Origin: Hysterium pulicare CBS 123377
Taxonomy: Eukaryota; Ascomycota; Dothideomycetes; Hysteriales; Hysteriaceae
Assembly: GCA_000467715.1 (NCBI GenBank)
Contig: AJFK01000111.1
Coordinates: 1-64,000, forward strand
Reading direction: 5' to 3'
DNA length: 64,000 nucleotides
Shown here: piece by piece, positions 10,592 through 21,153 of the stretch
Layout of the letters: the number at the start of each line of letters is the position of its first letter
Position numbering within the stretch: the stretch's first letter is position 1
Program-made: the position numbers and the translations under genes
Notes under the pieces: generated by a model
What the model saw: only the letters and a program-made list of their open reading frames with translations
Told to the model about the DNA's origin: nothing
Databases searched by the model: none

Positions 10592-12275
10592 CTACTTGGG
10601 ACTAGACCTGTTCTTCAAGTAGCCTTTGGCCACAAACATAAGACTCAGCACAAGGCCGAGCCCAGCAAAACCGACCCCCATCCACAAAGCACCACGGTAG
10701 CCCAAAAGCTCATCCGCTTTCGTAACTCCGCCATGATTGATGTTCGTTTCGACGGTACCGGCAACGCCTAGGCCAAGCGAGATGCTGTAATTTACGATAG
10801 TCAAGACCACGCTCGCAGCGATGCCCTGATACTGAGGCGCTACAGCGTCCGAAAAAATGATTGTGGCGGCGGGGAATGAGGAGTCCATGCCGACGCAGAT
10901 GATGAGGACGCTGAAGAAGAAATAGGTCCAGTAGTTCGAATGCACGGGCATCGTGGCTGCAAGAATGGATCCAACAAGGTAGGCTACTTGTCCGACAACC
11001 ATGATCCATGCGGCGGAAACTTTGCCGAGAAGCTTCCCGACGGCGAGAGCGGAGACCAGGCCGGAGGGGATGACGGGGCTGTACCAGGCTGCAAGGAGTA
11101 GAGGGGTGATACCGCGAACCTTGAGCACTAATTGCGCAGCATAAAAGACCTGTAGGATGTGTTGGTTTGGGTCTTCTCTTCTTAGTGAATGAGAGCGAAA
11201 CTTACCCAGATACCAAAGGTAGCCCACCCTGCTGCCGTGCATCCAAAAACGAACCGGATATCCAAGTTGAAAGCGGCGAAGGGTAGAATTGGTGACTTGG
11301 CCCAATACACCTCAACGAGGAAGAATGATGCGCCGAAGAGCGCACCGAGAATCAAGCAAACGTATACGTAGGGCTGCTGCCAACCAACAATGACGGCCTG
11401 ATTCCAGGCAAAGTTGATCAAGACTAAGGCCGTAACACCAGTCAACCCTCCCGGAATATCCAAATAAAGGAGCTTTTCACGAGTTGTACGTTGCCTCGCC
11501 ACCTCGCTCAAAGGCTGATTAGGGATAACTCAGGAACCGAAAGCAGCGAGAAAGGCAAGCGCAATCGCCTGACTCCAGTACGTCCACGGCCACCAAGCGA
11601 GAGAGAAGAGGCCTCCGAGTGCAAAACCTGAGATGGCGCCAAAAGGAGCGGTTCCTCCAAACCATGCGAAAGCCATGTTTTTCCTTGGTCCAGGCGAGTA
11701 CGACTGGCCTAAGATGGCAAGAGCGTTTGGCAGAGTCATCGAGGGACCCATTCCTTGGAAGACGCGACAAAAGATGAAGAGGACGTGAGTGGAGTAGACT
11801 GAGAGGCCGGCTATGAGAGACCATAGCGCGTACCAGCTCATGCCGATGACGAACATTCTCTTGTGGCCGTATTCATCTCCTAACCGTCCGGCGATGAGGA
11901 TGAAGGTGCCGATGGTTAAACTGTAGCCAGCGACTAGCCAGGAGAGCTGGCCTACGCTGTGGAGACCGAAAGATTCGCCGATGATGCTGACCATGCCTAG
12001 GGTATTTCCCAGGCCAAGCTGGTTGGTGTACATGGCCATGCAGGTGGTCGCAATAAAGAGCATCTGCCGGGGCGTGGAGAGAGACTCGGCGATGTAGACG
12101 TGCTCATCTTTCTCGTGTGGCTCATTTGATTCAAGATCTTTTGCTTTTCAAGTCAGTCCCAGATACAATTCCAGATTGTATTTAGTGACTTACCTTGTTC
12201 GTCATGATGTGATGGTGCCCTCGAAGGCGGCTCAGGCTTTAGCGACATATCTTTTTCGGTTGAGGATGAAGCCAT
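10592..12275 (-). pseudogene. MFS drug:H+ antiporter-type transporter with an in-frame stop
   Basis: Plasma-membrane exporter of the major facilitator superfamily, probably 14-TM DHA2-like. Exons are 12194-12275, 11206-12137 and 10592-11149; both introns (12138-12193, 11150-11205) keep frame. The product would be about 523 aa. Seen motifs include MYTNQLGLGNTLGMVSIIGE in the first helix region, SWLVAGYSLTIGTFILIAGR followed by LGDEYGHKR (MFS motif A), and the TM hairpin GALWMGVGFAGLGLVLSLMFVA near the end. A TGA at 11530-11532 interrupts the frame between LAAFGS and VIPNQPLSEVA, where relatives commonly have an aromatic or hydrophobic residue; one base (TGG to TGA) would explain it. No plausible intron removes it. 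It is read as an inactivated gene or a base error. A clustered exporter fits the neighbouring oxidative genes. Confidence 0.82.
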
Positions 12276-12571
12276 GGCAAGAAGATGCAGATTTTAGTTA
12301 ATGACAGCACAATAAAAGCTCCACGGAGGAGAGGAAGTGTTTTTATTAACATTTCGAAGTGTCGGAGGTCAAACCTTGAAAATTATTAAGCATCATTTGG
12401 GAGTTGGGGACCACCAAACTCCGGCGGCAACGACCATCAAACTCCGAATGTTCAAACAACCCCCAGCCACCACCAGATTACGGCAGCATCTTATTTGTGC
12501 GTCATAATGCGCTTGGTTTTGATATCAACGTTGTCGCCCGCGAGCTCTGTGTAGGGTGTGACGAAGCAATC

Positions 12572-14063
12572 ATGCGTGTCGCCCCAGGTCTCGTCTTTAC
12601 CTTATCGCTCAACTGCATCGAAGCCGTGTCATTCGGCAGCACCTCTTCTCCCAAATACTCGACATGGATGCTCGAGAGTATAATCGCCAGAGGTGAAGGC
12701 ATTAGTGCCGCAGATGGATTGTTGAGTGAGATTCAAAAGGTCGGTTTAAGGTGACAGCGTTCGGGCGAGGCTCGCTAACCTCCTTTCAAGGGTATCTTTC
12801 AAGAAGCAGTCCGCGCCGCTATTGAATGGTCCAATGACGAGGCACAAATCAAGAACTGGACGGCATATCACGATAAAAGTGTCAGATATAATGTGAAAGA
12901 TTTCCTCAACGCTACTGCTGATTCACTGGCGCCGCTCGATCGCCTCTGTGCTGGCCGCTCTTTGTTGTTTGTGAAATCCCCGTGGTTATGATAAATGCTG
13001 CATTCGCTGAAGCCTCTATAGGAGAAGTGGATTAAAGGATCATGAAGGCCACGCAGCACTCAGAGCGCTTCGCAAGTCTATCGATCTACAGCTCCGCAGT
13101 TCAAACGGTACGCATGTCTTTCTAGGTTAAAAGGTTATTCACTGATCAAGTAGGTGGTTTCTGGTACTTCGTTGACCCACCACCACCATATGAAACCTAC
13201 AGCAATCTCTCATACAGCGATGGCATGTACGGCTTCGCGCCTTTCGCCGTGCTCTACGGTCTGGTATACGACGATGAGTACTTGAATATCCAAGCCGCTC
13301 TCCGCCAGCTCGAAATCATCTATGAGCACACCTTGCACAAGGAAACAGGTCTCATAGTTCACGGCTACGACGCATCAAAGCGCGCTCCCTGGGCAGACCC
13401 AGACACCGGAACCAGTCCTATCGTATGGGGCCGCAGTCTCGCTTGGTACACCATCGGCCTCGTCGATGCTCTCGCAATGGCAGAAACCTCTTCCGACTTA
13501 CGTCAAACGCCAGAATACTCACGGATGCTGGAGATCTTCCAGAATCTAGCTCTCGCTGAGGTATCCGCAATTCGCGAGTCCGCGCGCCAAACCGAACGTT
13601 ACGGTGTGTGGCAGGTCTTTGATCAGCCTTCGAAGAAGCATAACTTCGTTGAAGCTAGCGCGACGGCCATGGTGCTTTATGCTCTCTCGAAGGGCTTGCG
13701 ATACGGTTATATCGATGCTGGGAAGGTTGACCAGGGTCGAGCATACTTATTCCAGCACGGCGTCCAGAATCCGTTTGTTAGTGAGAATATCAAGGAATTG
13801 TTACGAGCTACGTATGAAGATCTTGTGGACTATTTTGTCGTGGAAAACGAGAATGGGACGCTTGATTTTGAAGGCACCAGCGTAATTTCGAGCTTGCATG
13901 AGGAAAAGCCGTACTATGATGTAAGGATTGATCTCGAAAAGGATATTCCTTAGTTCTTAATACTAACTAGGCGCAGTACTATGTTAGTCGACCGGTGGTG
14001 AAAAACAGCCTCATTGGAAGCAGCGCATTTGTCCTCGCAAGCTTGGAGATTGAGCAGTTGTAG
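12572..14063 (+). CDS. Glycoside hydrolase family 105 (unsaturated rhamnogalacturonyl hydrolase-like)
   Basis: Removes delta-4,5-unsaturated uronic acid ends from rhamnogalacturonan oligosaccharides made by pectate lyases. Exons are 12572-12739, 12791-12966, 13013-13107, 13154-13920 and 13977-14063, giving 430 aa. Intron 2 (12967-13012, 46 nt, GTTTGT donor) was chosen because it joins AGRSL to FLYRRSGLKD as in relatives. Motifs are YSTWMLESIIARGEG, SLAPLDRL, GGFWYFVDPPPPY, YSDGMYGFAPF with the catalytic Asp, VWGRSLAWYTIGLVDAL, and SATAMVLYALSKGLRYG. The start is uncertain: 12572 is the nearest upstream in-frame ATG, and 12665 is an alternative that still keeps the whole domain. No signal peptide is evident, which agrees with many fungal GH105 enzymes acting inside the cell. 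It diverges from the MFS gene with about 300 nt between. Confidence 0.85.
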
Positions 14064-14232
14064 AGATGCGAGCTTGGATGTATCTCTTTTTTCCACATGA
14101 ACTAACAGAACTTATCTCTGACGCAGCTGAATGAAAGCTAGATTCATTTATAAGCAGGGGGTCCACGCTTCCGGTAGATAGCTATGCAATCTACGACCTT
14201 CCTGAACTTTATGTTCTCTCTAAACACTCTCT

Positions 14233-14994
14233 TCACATACCACAGACCTTTTCATCGAATATGATCGTCTTTTTCACCCTAACCGTCTTCAAGACCTCAT
14301 CATCCCGATACGCATCCTCATTATCCCCCTGGAATCTCCTACACTCCCTCCCACAAGCGTTCTTATTCCCACCATGCTGCCACAATCCACGGGGACACAG
14401 ATAATGCTTCTTGATCCCCAGTTCGATATGATGCTCCAAGAGCACATCCCCCTCCACCGTCTCATTCAAATTACCCGGCCTTCCTTCCGCCGTCTCAATC
14501 TCAGACGTCTCAATCTTAGTCTTGACAGCTCCAAGATACTTCTTCTCCTTCACCCACTCACTAAGCTCCGGAACATCGAAGTAATCTGCTTCTGCCTGCA
14601 ACTTCCGATACAGTTCATAGTCGAATCCCTTCACCTTATCCCAGAATAGCGGAAAGCAAGCCGGTCGCCGCATGTATCTGAGCAGGTGTTCGAACACGTC
14701 GGGATCCGCGTCTATGAACAACGAGCCGTCTGGTTGTACGTCTGCACTGTTGTCCCATCTCAAAAGCGCGGCAGCGAAGAAGCCGCTTTCTTGGAGGGTG
14801 GAGCGGCGGGTGAGGAATTTGCGACCGCTGACGTTTAGGGTTATGAGGTTTGGTTCTGAGGGAGGCATGGAATGGGTAGAGAGATGAAGGCTCGTTTCGG
14901 TTTCTGGTTCTGAAGTCTGCTCTTCTGGCCGTGGGCTGAAAGGAATGAATCTGGCTGTTGAGAGCAGTGAGACGCCCTCGGTGATGTGCTCCAT
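14233..14994 (-). CDS. BTB/POZ domain protein
   Basis: Single-exon gene of 253 aa from the ATG at 14994 (MEHITEGVSLL). A TATAAAAG-like element lies just upstream at about 15027-15036. The middle carries a BTB fold of the KCTD/T1 type: ITLNVSGRKFLTRRSTLQ, then FFAAALLRWD, LFIDADPDVFEHLLRYMR and DYELYRKLQAEADYFDVPEL. This N-V-x-G-x-x-F start is typical of T1-like BTB domains that oligomerise, often as adaptors for cullin-3 ligases. The C-terminal 90 residues are charged, with several Cys and His, and do not match anything I recognise. No functional link to neighbours is seen. Confidence 0.8.
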   Translation of the reverse strand: MEHITEGVSLLSTARFIPFSPRPEEQTSEPETETSLHLSTHSMPPSEPNLITLNVSGRKFLTRRSTLQESGFFAAALLRWDNSADVQPDGSLFIDADPDVFEHLLRYMRRPACFPLFWDKVKGFDYELYRKLQAEADYFDVPELSEWVKEKKYLGAVKTKIETSEIETAEGRPGNLNETVEGDVLLEHHIELGIKKHYLCPRGLWQHGGNKNACGRECRRFQGDNEDAYRDDEVLKTVRVKKTIIFDEKVCGM

Positions 14995-16248
14995 GGTATT
15001 TTGCGCAAAGAGGTTGTGAACGGAGACTTTTATAGGAAGGAATTCTGAGGGCGTAGAAAGCAAATTGCATATGTTTGCTCTGATATAAAGGTAGATTGAT
15101 TCTATCTTTCTAAGCGGAGTTTGCTTCGTTTCTGGGTTGTTCTACTCATTGTTGCGGGTTCTGGGCAAATAGATTGCGCAATAAGCCTGTGGCGACTCAC
15201 GCTTGTTGCCGTTCGTGTACACTGTTTGAGTTTGGTAGTGTGGTTCTAGGAGAGTATCCCTCAGCGGAAGTCAGAACCGTCGTGCACATACTTTCTTGCT
15301 ATTAATTATGCTGCAAGGTGAAGCCGGAAATTCGTATCCAACCATTGTACGGCAATACATTTACTAGAACCTCTGACATATTTGTTCTCGTCTAAACTTT
15401 GTCATACTTTGCCAAACAAAAGTAGCAAGGTAAGAGCTGGCAGTGTCGAGAAGTCCATGAAAAATATCTCAAAATAATATCGAAGTAGATGGATTCTTGG
15501 TGCTGAAGTGGCTATACAATGCTAGGTGTGTCTATATGCACGTATATGAGTGCTTGAATAGATTTTGAACGGATTCAAGTACAAGACTGAAGGCCAGAGC
15601 CCCGAATGTTGAATTCAAATGCTTTCCGGTGTTACTTTCAGTATGTTGTAGGTGAGGAAATGAGAGACGTATCACGCTCGAGAGATCAGAGCAGATTGCT
15701 TAAGCAGCGTTCCGGAAACTCTTCATGGCAAAGGAGTAAGCCATTCTTTACGGAGGACTGTATCTCTACATAAAGATCGAAGTAGGTTTAGGGTTGCCTA
15801 GCTACAGTCACCCCTGAGGAATATGTACTTCATGGCCGCTTCAGCAAGCACCAATGACTGGCTTACAGTCCGCCATGAACTAGCAACTGGGAGTCTAGCT
15901 ATGCCACTGCAACAAGAAGCTCTGAGATCTATCTCCTCTCAACCTCAAAAATCATACAGCCAGCCAGATGCAAGTACAGAAGGAGTGAGAGCCCAAGAAA
16001 TAATACTCTAAAAGGTGTGTCTGAGGATAGAGCACATGTTAGGGTCAGTCGACGTTGGGGGACGCTCCTGGACAAGATTCATTTTCGATAGAACCAATCT
16101 TGGAGGCATGTGAGACGAGTGCGCTTGGGAGCTGCCTCAAACAAAAATTCAGAACGTTTATCAGGAGGAACAATTGTAGTAGTATGTTTACGCAATATCT
16201 CTATTCCGCACGAAAAGGGAATATGCCGACATCTCCTCCTTTTCCCCC
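14995..16248. other. Long intergenic region without a supported gene
   Basis: About 1.25 kb. Short open frames (for example 62 codons at 15823-16011) have no coding signature. No tRNA, repeat or transposon relic was recognised by eye. Confidence 0.45.
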
Positions 16249-17866
16249 CTACGATACCGTCAATCTAACCTTCGCCCCATTTAAACTTTCCATGTTCAGC
16301 TTCATACTCTCCACAAACCCCTCAACCGGATCCTTATTCTCGATTTCTCGAAACCTCAGAGCCATCATAACAAGTGTATATCCGATCCAAAACAGCGCCA
16401 GCTGTTGCGCGGGACAGTGGCGTGCCCCACCCCCAAATGGCACGTATTCCCAAGTCGGTCGAATCGTCTCCCAGCGTTCGGGCCGAAATGCTTCAGGGTC
16501 GGGCGAGTAGATGGATGGATTGCGATGCAGCGTGAAGTAATTCATCGAAATAGTGTCGCCGGGGAAAACGTAGATTGGAGAAGTTCCGTCGGGTCCGCCA
16601 CCTGTGGGGAGAATGGCAGCTTTTGTGCAGCCTCGTGACTGGTTTGCCACTGGTGGATAGAGGCGGAGTGCTGATGTAATGTTAACATACTGCGTTCGGT
16701 GAATATGTAGTATGAAAACGTACCCTCGTTGATGACGTGCTGAACATATCTTAAACTCTTCAAGCGCTCAAATGTCAGATCCTCGGGGTTTAACCCATAG
16801 GCCTCAGCTCTCAACTTCTTCCAAACCGCTGGATGCCTGGATAGGCAGAAAAAGATACTCGTCATAGCCACGGCTGGAGTGTCGCGGCCAGCAAAGAAAG
16901 TGTTCAGCAGCTGACTACACAAGACGGACCGATCGCTTGTCTCCTTCGCCAGTTCATGGACAAGGATATACTTGCTTTCCACCTTTGCGTCCAGTTGTGC
17001 ATTTTGACGGCGCTCGATGGCCCGATCAACGTGTTTCTGAGTATAGTCATGCACAAGTTTGCAAGAATCCCAGAAGTGTTGGTCTCGCATTAAGAAGCTC
17101 ATTTTGCCCAGCAGGACTCTTTTGCCAACACCCTGTTGAGCGTAGCTGAAACAATCTAGGAACTTCTTAGAATCGATGGGACATTTCGGGAGTAGCGACC
17201 CAAATGACTCGCCGAATATGAATTCGGATGATGCGTCTAAGATCTGTTGGAGCATATTAGACATACCGTACCTCAAGTTAGAAAATTTCACATTTGGCTT
17301 ACCAGGCGATCAAACAAGGGCTGCAAATCCACCGTGGACCCGTCGGTAGGCAGAAGCGCTAGAAAGCGCTCCACGTGCACGTCAAAACTTTCCCGATCCG
17401 CAATCTGAGTTCTGGTGAAAGTGGGTCTGATCATGGCCCTCGCATGCGACCACACCTCACCATCACTCGTAATGATTCCCCGCCCGGTTAGCGGTGTCTG
17501 TGCCCTCTCGCGAACGGGACCTACGCCAAACTTTTCATGTTCGGTCGCGAGTACGAATTGTATGTTGCGAGGATCGACGGTAGAAATGACGCGGCGTCCA
17601 AAGGGAAAAGATTGAAACGTGGCACCATATACTTGGATCTGTGAGTAGATACCTCGCATTCGACGATTTTCTTTGAGCAGACGGAGAGATTCAAACACTG
17701 TGTCGATTCCAAATATTGGGTCTTTGGATGGTAGAGTACGCGGAGCGGCACATGAGTGAGTTCCACTAGCCTTGACAAGAACTCTGCGGCGTTGCAAGTA
17801 ATTATAGAGGTACCGGGCAACGAGGAGAATACTTGAGGCTACGACGACAGTTCCGAGCGGCCCCAT
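16249..17866 (-). CDS. Cytochrome P450 monooxygenase
   Basis: ER-anchored haem monooxygenase of 501 aa. Exons are 17303-17866, 16724-17243 and 16249-16670; both introns keep frame. The N-terminus has a membrane anchor (TVVVASSILLVARYLYNYL) followed by RRR. Conserved elements are the I-helix FFAGRDTPAVAM, the ExxR region NEALRLYPPV, RPERWE, and the haem loop FGGGARHCPAQQLALF with the Cys ligand. The residue after C-x is Ala rather than the more common Gly. Overall it resembles the CYP52-like alkane/fatty-acid hydroxylase lineage of fungi, but many such P450s serve secondary metabolism. It is transcribed away from a UstYa gene across a 713-nt intergenic region holding regularly spaced direct repeats, which favours shared control with the RiPP genes. 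ATG 17866 is the first in-frame ATG before the anchor. Confidence 0.9.
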
Positions 17867-18089
17867 GGTGGCGAGAACGTTGGTGCACTTGTTGTTGTCT
17901 GAGTGAATACTTCTAAAAATGTCGCTGGGATAAGGTATTCCCCGCAGTCCAAAGCGCACGTGACACTTTTCGATCACACTGCAGGGTCCTTAATCTATTC
18001 GAGAAGTAAAGCTCGTGCTACTGCTCACTTTGCCCGAGAAACGCCCTCAGAATCTGTCCACCTTGCAGCGCGCCATTATGGGGGCATCT

Positions 18090-18149
18090 GTACGCCGTAA
18101 TCGTGGAGTTGTACGCCGCAATCATGGCGTTAGTACGCCGCAGTATACG
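18090..18149. promoter_or_regulatory. Three spaced GTACGCCG direct repeats in divergent P450/ustYa promoter
   Basis: GTACGCCG(T/C)A occurs at 18090-18099, 18111-18120 and 18133-18142, at 21- and 22-bp intervals, all in the same orientation. Copies 1 and 2 agree over 17 nt apart from two transitions. Regular two-helical-turn spacing between two divergent genes suggests a cluster regulator binding site. The function is inferred. Confidence 0.5.
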
Positions 18150-18579
18150 CTGACACCGAGCAACGTACATATCAGGGGCGGATTTTTCCAACCAAGTAAA
18201 CAGATGTTACTGAAACAGTTTGACCGGATGGTGAGGTGAATTAGATTGAATTCGGAGCTCCACGAAGGGGTAAAGGTGATACGCGGTACGATGCACCCGC
18301 CCCAAAACACCGCAATTTCGTGCCATTCACCACATTAAGATGTGAGACACTGACTTTCAGAAAGGAATCCCGGTTATAGTGATAGTCATACTGGTACATA
18401 ATTAGACAGTTTCGTTTGCATATGTTATGAAAGCGTTCATTATGCAACTACTATAGGGAGTGAGTGCTCCCCATCAACACCTGCCCATAGAGTATATTCG
18501 AAAAAGCCAGTTTCTGCACCGCAGGTGGATCCAGTCTACAACACCAAACCCCAACAGAATCGCATTTTGATACTTTACC

Positions 18580-19510
18580 ATGTCTACGATACCAGAGAGA
18601 CGTGTGAAACCGGCATTGAAAAGCCCTATACTCGTTCATTTCGTAATTGCTCTAAGCTATATTCTCGTGATATCGGCTTTCCAATTCCGCACTTTTCAGA
18701 GAAGCCCCAGGTGGAAGCCATCTCTTGAGCTCTACTGTAAGGCATGATAGCATCAACTGAGCAATCAAGATTCTAATTTATTTTAGCTCCTGCCCACCCA
18801 GCCATTGAGCACGAACTTCGCGTCATCAACATCGATGCAGGACATTTCGCGATAGGGAACCCCTTCGTCGGCAATCCGCGCCTAGAGCTCGACAATGCCT
18901 GGGACAATCTTCTGCAGAGTAAGTCTTCATACTTGCATGGGAGACCCCAAGCGCAACTATTTTCTACTTCTCATCGATCTCAAACTCATTGCCAATCTCA
19001 CACTCCCAGACTCCCAGATTCGCGTCACTCCGCAAGAATTCTCACGTCTTCAACCCCAATTGAACCGCACCTCACTACGCCTTGATGATGGCTCCTTCAT
19101 CATTCGTCTAGGTGTGTATCATGATCTTCATTGTTTGAAATGGATTCGAAAGTGGATGCATCGAGAACATTACTGGCCCGAACTGACAGGAGCCGCGCTA
19201 CATGAGAGAAAGTGGCATATTGGTGAGTCCAGAGCCCTACGACCTCAAACCGGCTATATAGGCTTGATTGGCTAGTAGCGTTTGGGTTGGACTGATTTGA
19301 GGCTCAGAACACTGTCTTGAATCGTTTCGGCTCAGTACCATGTGCTCTGCTTCGCTTGCCCCGGCGACATTTTTCTTCCTAAACAGCACGACGGACCCTC
19401 CCATTATTGGGGTCAGCGGAAGACACGTGGATAGGTGTGTAAATTGGGAGAAGTTGGAAAATTGGGCTGGAAAGCGAAGGGCTGATTTCACGAGCTTTGG
19501 TGTCGAGTAA
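18580..19510 (+). CDS. UstYa-family (DUF3328) oxidase, first copy
   Basis: Membrane-anchored protein of the family that performs oxidative cyclisation on dikaritin-type ribosomal peptides. Exons are 18580-18736, 18787-18918, 19010-19222 and 19308-19510, giving 234 aa, a normal family length. One N-terminal transmembrane segment (SPILVHFVIALSYILVIS) precedes the lumenal domain. Both diagnostic HxxHC motifs are present: YHDLHCLKWIRKW, and HIEHC followed by LESFRLSTMC, the second being assembled across the last intron. A Trp-rich tail (CVNWEKLENWAGKRR) ends it. The intron 2 acceptor at 19009 was preferred over a nearby CAG because only it keeps frame. It is divergent from the P450 and tail to tail with a second UstYa homologue. 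Confidence 0.88.
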
Positions 19511-19735
19511 CGTATTTATGAAACATTCCATTCCGTAGTCAAATGCTAGAAGAATCTTTCACATCAAACTCTACGTTATTAACTGCCTGATGCTGAATGA
19601 CAATACTTCCAAAGTTAGATTTTCTCAACATCGATTGATCCAAAATCCAAATCTTTGTTATTCATCCAGCATTCCTTCGCAACCTTCAAACCCAGGCTTG
19701 ACAACCGAGAGACCTTAAAAGCACGAATCTTCGAC

Positions 19736-20616
19736 CTAGACAATTCCCTCGGTATGCCCTGCCTTCCATTTTCCAGCCCATTGAAACAATTCCTGATAAT
19801 CTCTACATTTCCTCTCAAACCCCCAACCAGTTACACTTCCTAATTCTTCCACCACCGGCTCCAAATTTGAGTCTGCTGCACACATAAGACTCTGTCTGAG
19901 GTAATCGAAGCAGTGACGGAGATGTGAGGTATGAAGATGGTTATCTATGCTATCGTCTGGAATAGACGATGGCACCGAAGAAGATGATGTGCCCGACGGT
20001 GGAGAAGGACTGGAAGTGAAGTTCGTGTTTCGTACAGAAATGGCATCATAGTAACCCAGCCGGAGAAGATTCAAGCAGTGGAGTTGGTGGAAGACCGCAA
20101 AGGCAGAAGGATCCGGAGACATTTGGGGATGCGATACAAATCCTGCTCCTTCTGGAGAAGTAGTTAGCGTGATCCAATCGTCGGCTATCGTTCCTCGACT
20201 CTATTTGTGAGTGTACGCTTACCAGGGAGAAGTGCATTCCAGGCTACATTTGTTTCATTTGATGGAGGGAGGGAGAACGTCAAATTGTATTTGAATGTTG
20301 CGTATATGGAGCGGAGAGGTACTAAGAATGTTAGCAGGGAGATCAAAGGGTTGATGGTAGCCTTACGTATTCCAAGCGAGGGTGACCTTTGGTAGTTGCC
20401 GTTGGCTAGATAGCCTAGGATGAACCCAAAAAAGGAAAACACTATCGCTATAGATATAGCCTTTGGGTGTTGGTTTTGCCTTCGAGGTGAGGCATCGACA
20501 TCGTCTCCTGTATGAACGGGAAGATACTTGTCTTCTCGTGAGAAGAGCAACGTTCGCATCGACCAGGCCACACGCTTATATTGAAAGTATTGGAAGACGT
20601 CAGAGAACAACATCAT
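19736..20616 (-). CDS. UstYa-family (DUF3328) oxidase, second copy
   Basis: Second member of the same family, 254 aa from the ATG at 20616. The next in-frame Met codons (the adjacent ATG, or the one before RTLLFSRED) are alternatives. Exons are 20367-20616, 20223-20321 and 19736-20151. A TM anchor AISIAIVFSFFGFILGYLA lies near residues 55-75. HxxHC motif 1 is FHQLHCLNLLRLGYYD; motif 2 is HLRHCFDYLRQSLMCAAD. Between them is a low-complexity Ser/Pro/Thr stretch (SSPSPPSGTSSSSVPSS) not usual in the family core. It diverges from the precursor gene with 537 nt between start codons, so the two probably share a promoter. Known dikaritin clusters carry paired UstYa-type genes, which fits this arrangement. 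Confidence 0.88.
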
Positions 20617-21153
20617 TTCTTTATATCGAAAGAAATGTACTGCGTATCATAGTGACGCATGTATCAATGTCTGTAACCCTAGTGATGCTTTTCAGCATTA
20701 TCACCCTAAATCCCAGTAGTCCGGAACGGGAAGGTAGACGTTCAAGCAGAGGGTAAGGCAGACTTCAATGTGAGACAAAGTAAATGAAGAACTGTTCACC
20801 ATGCCAACTCCGGTTCCGCGAAACTGGGGGTTCAACAACCTACATTTTTATCCCTCCATGATTGATAGGAGGCCTTTTTCTGGCTCAAATCCAATAGAAC
20901 GACTCCTCTGGAGTTCCAACAAGACTTAATGAAACACTAGCTTATACAGGACGCTGGTCCAAATGGATGGGTCGGTGCATCAGACGACTAACGCATCCTC
21001 CTCCAAAATGGGTTGGAGGAAATTTTGAATGAATATTTAAAGACGGACGTGATACCATTGTGAATAAGAGCTTGCGATCGACACTTCTTCAACATCCTTC
21101 AATTGCTGATACAATATATCACTTACCTTTCATCTCTACATCAATCGTTCAAC
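20617..21153. promoter_or_regulatory. Bidirectional promoter between ustYa homologue and precursor, with 8-bp dyad
   Basis: A perfect inverted repeat lies at 20999-21020: TCCTCCAA, spacer AATGGG, TTGGAGGA, about 134 nt before the precursor ATG. An AT-rich TATTTAAA element follows at about 21034-21041. Both are placed as expected for an operator and core promoter of the precursor gene. The role is inferred. Confidence 0.45.

Noticed and set aside
16249-16260. P450 as a member of the 3-12 kb oxidative cluster
   Set aside because: GH105 and BTB genes and a 1.25 kb spacer intervene, and the P450 shares a promoter region with a UstYa gene instead.
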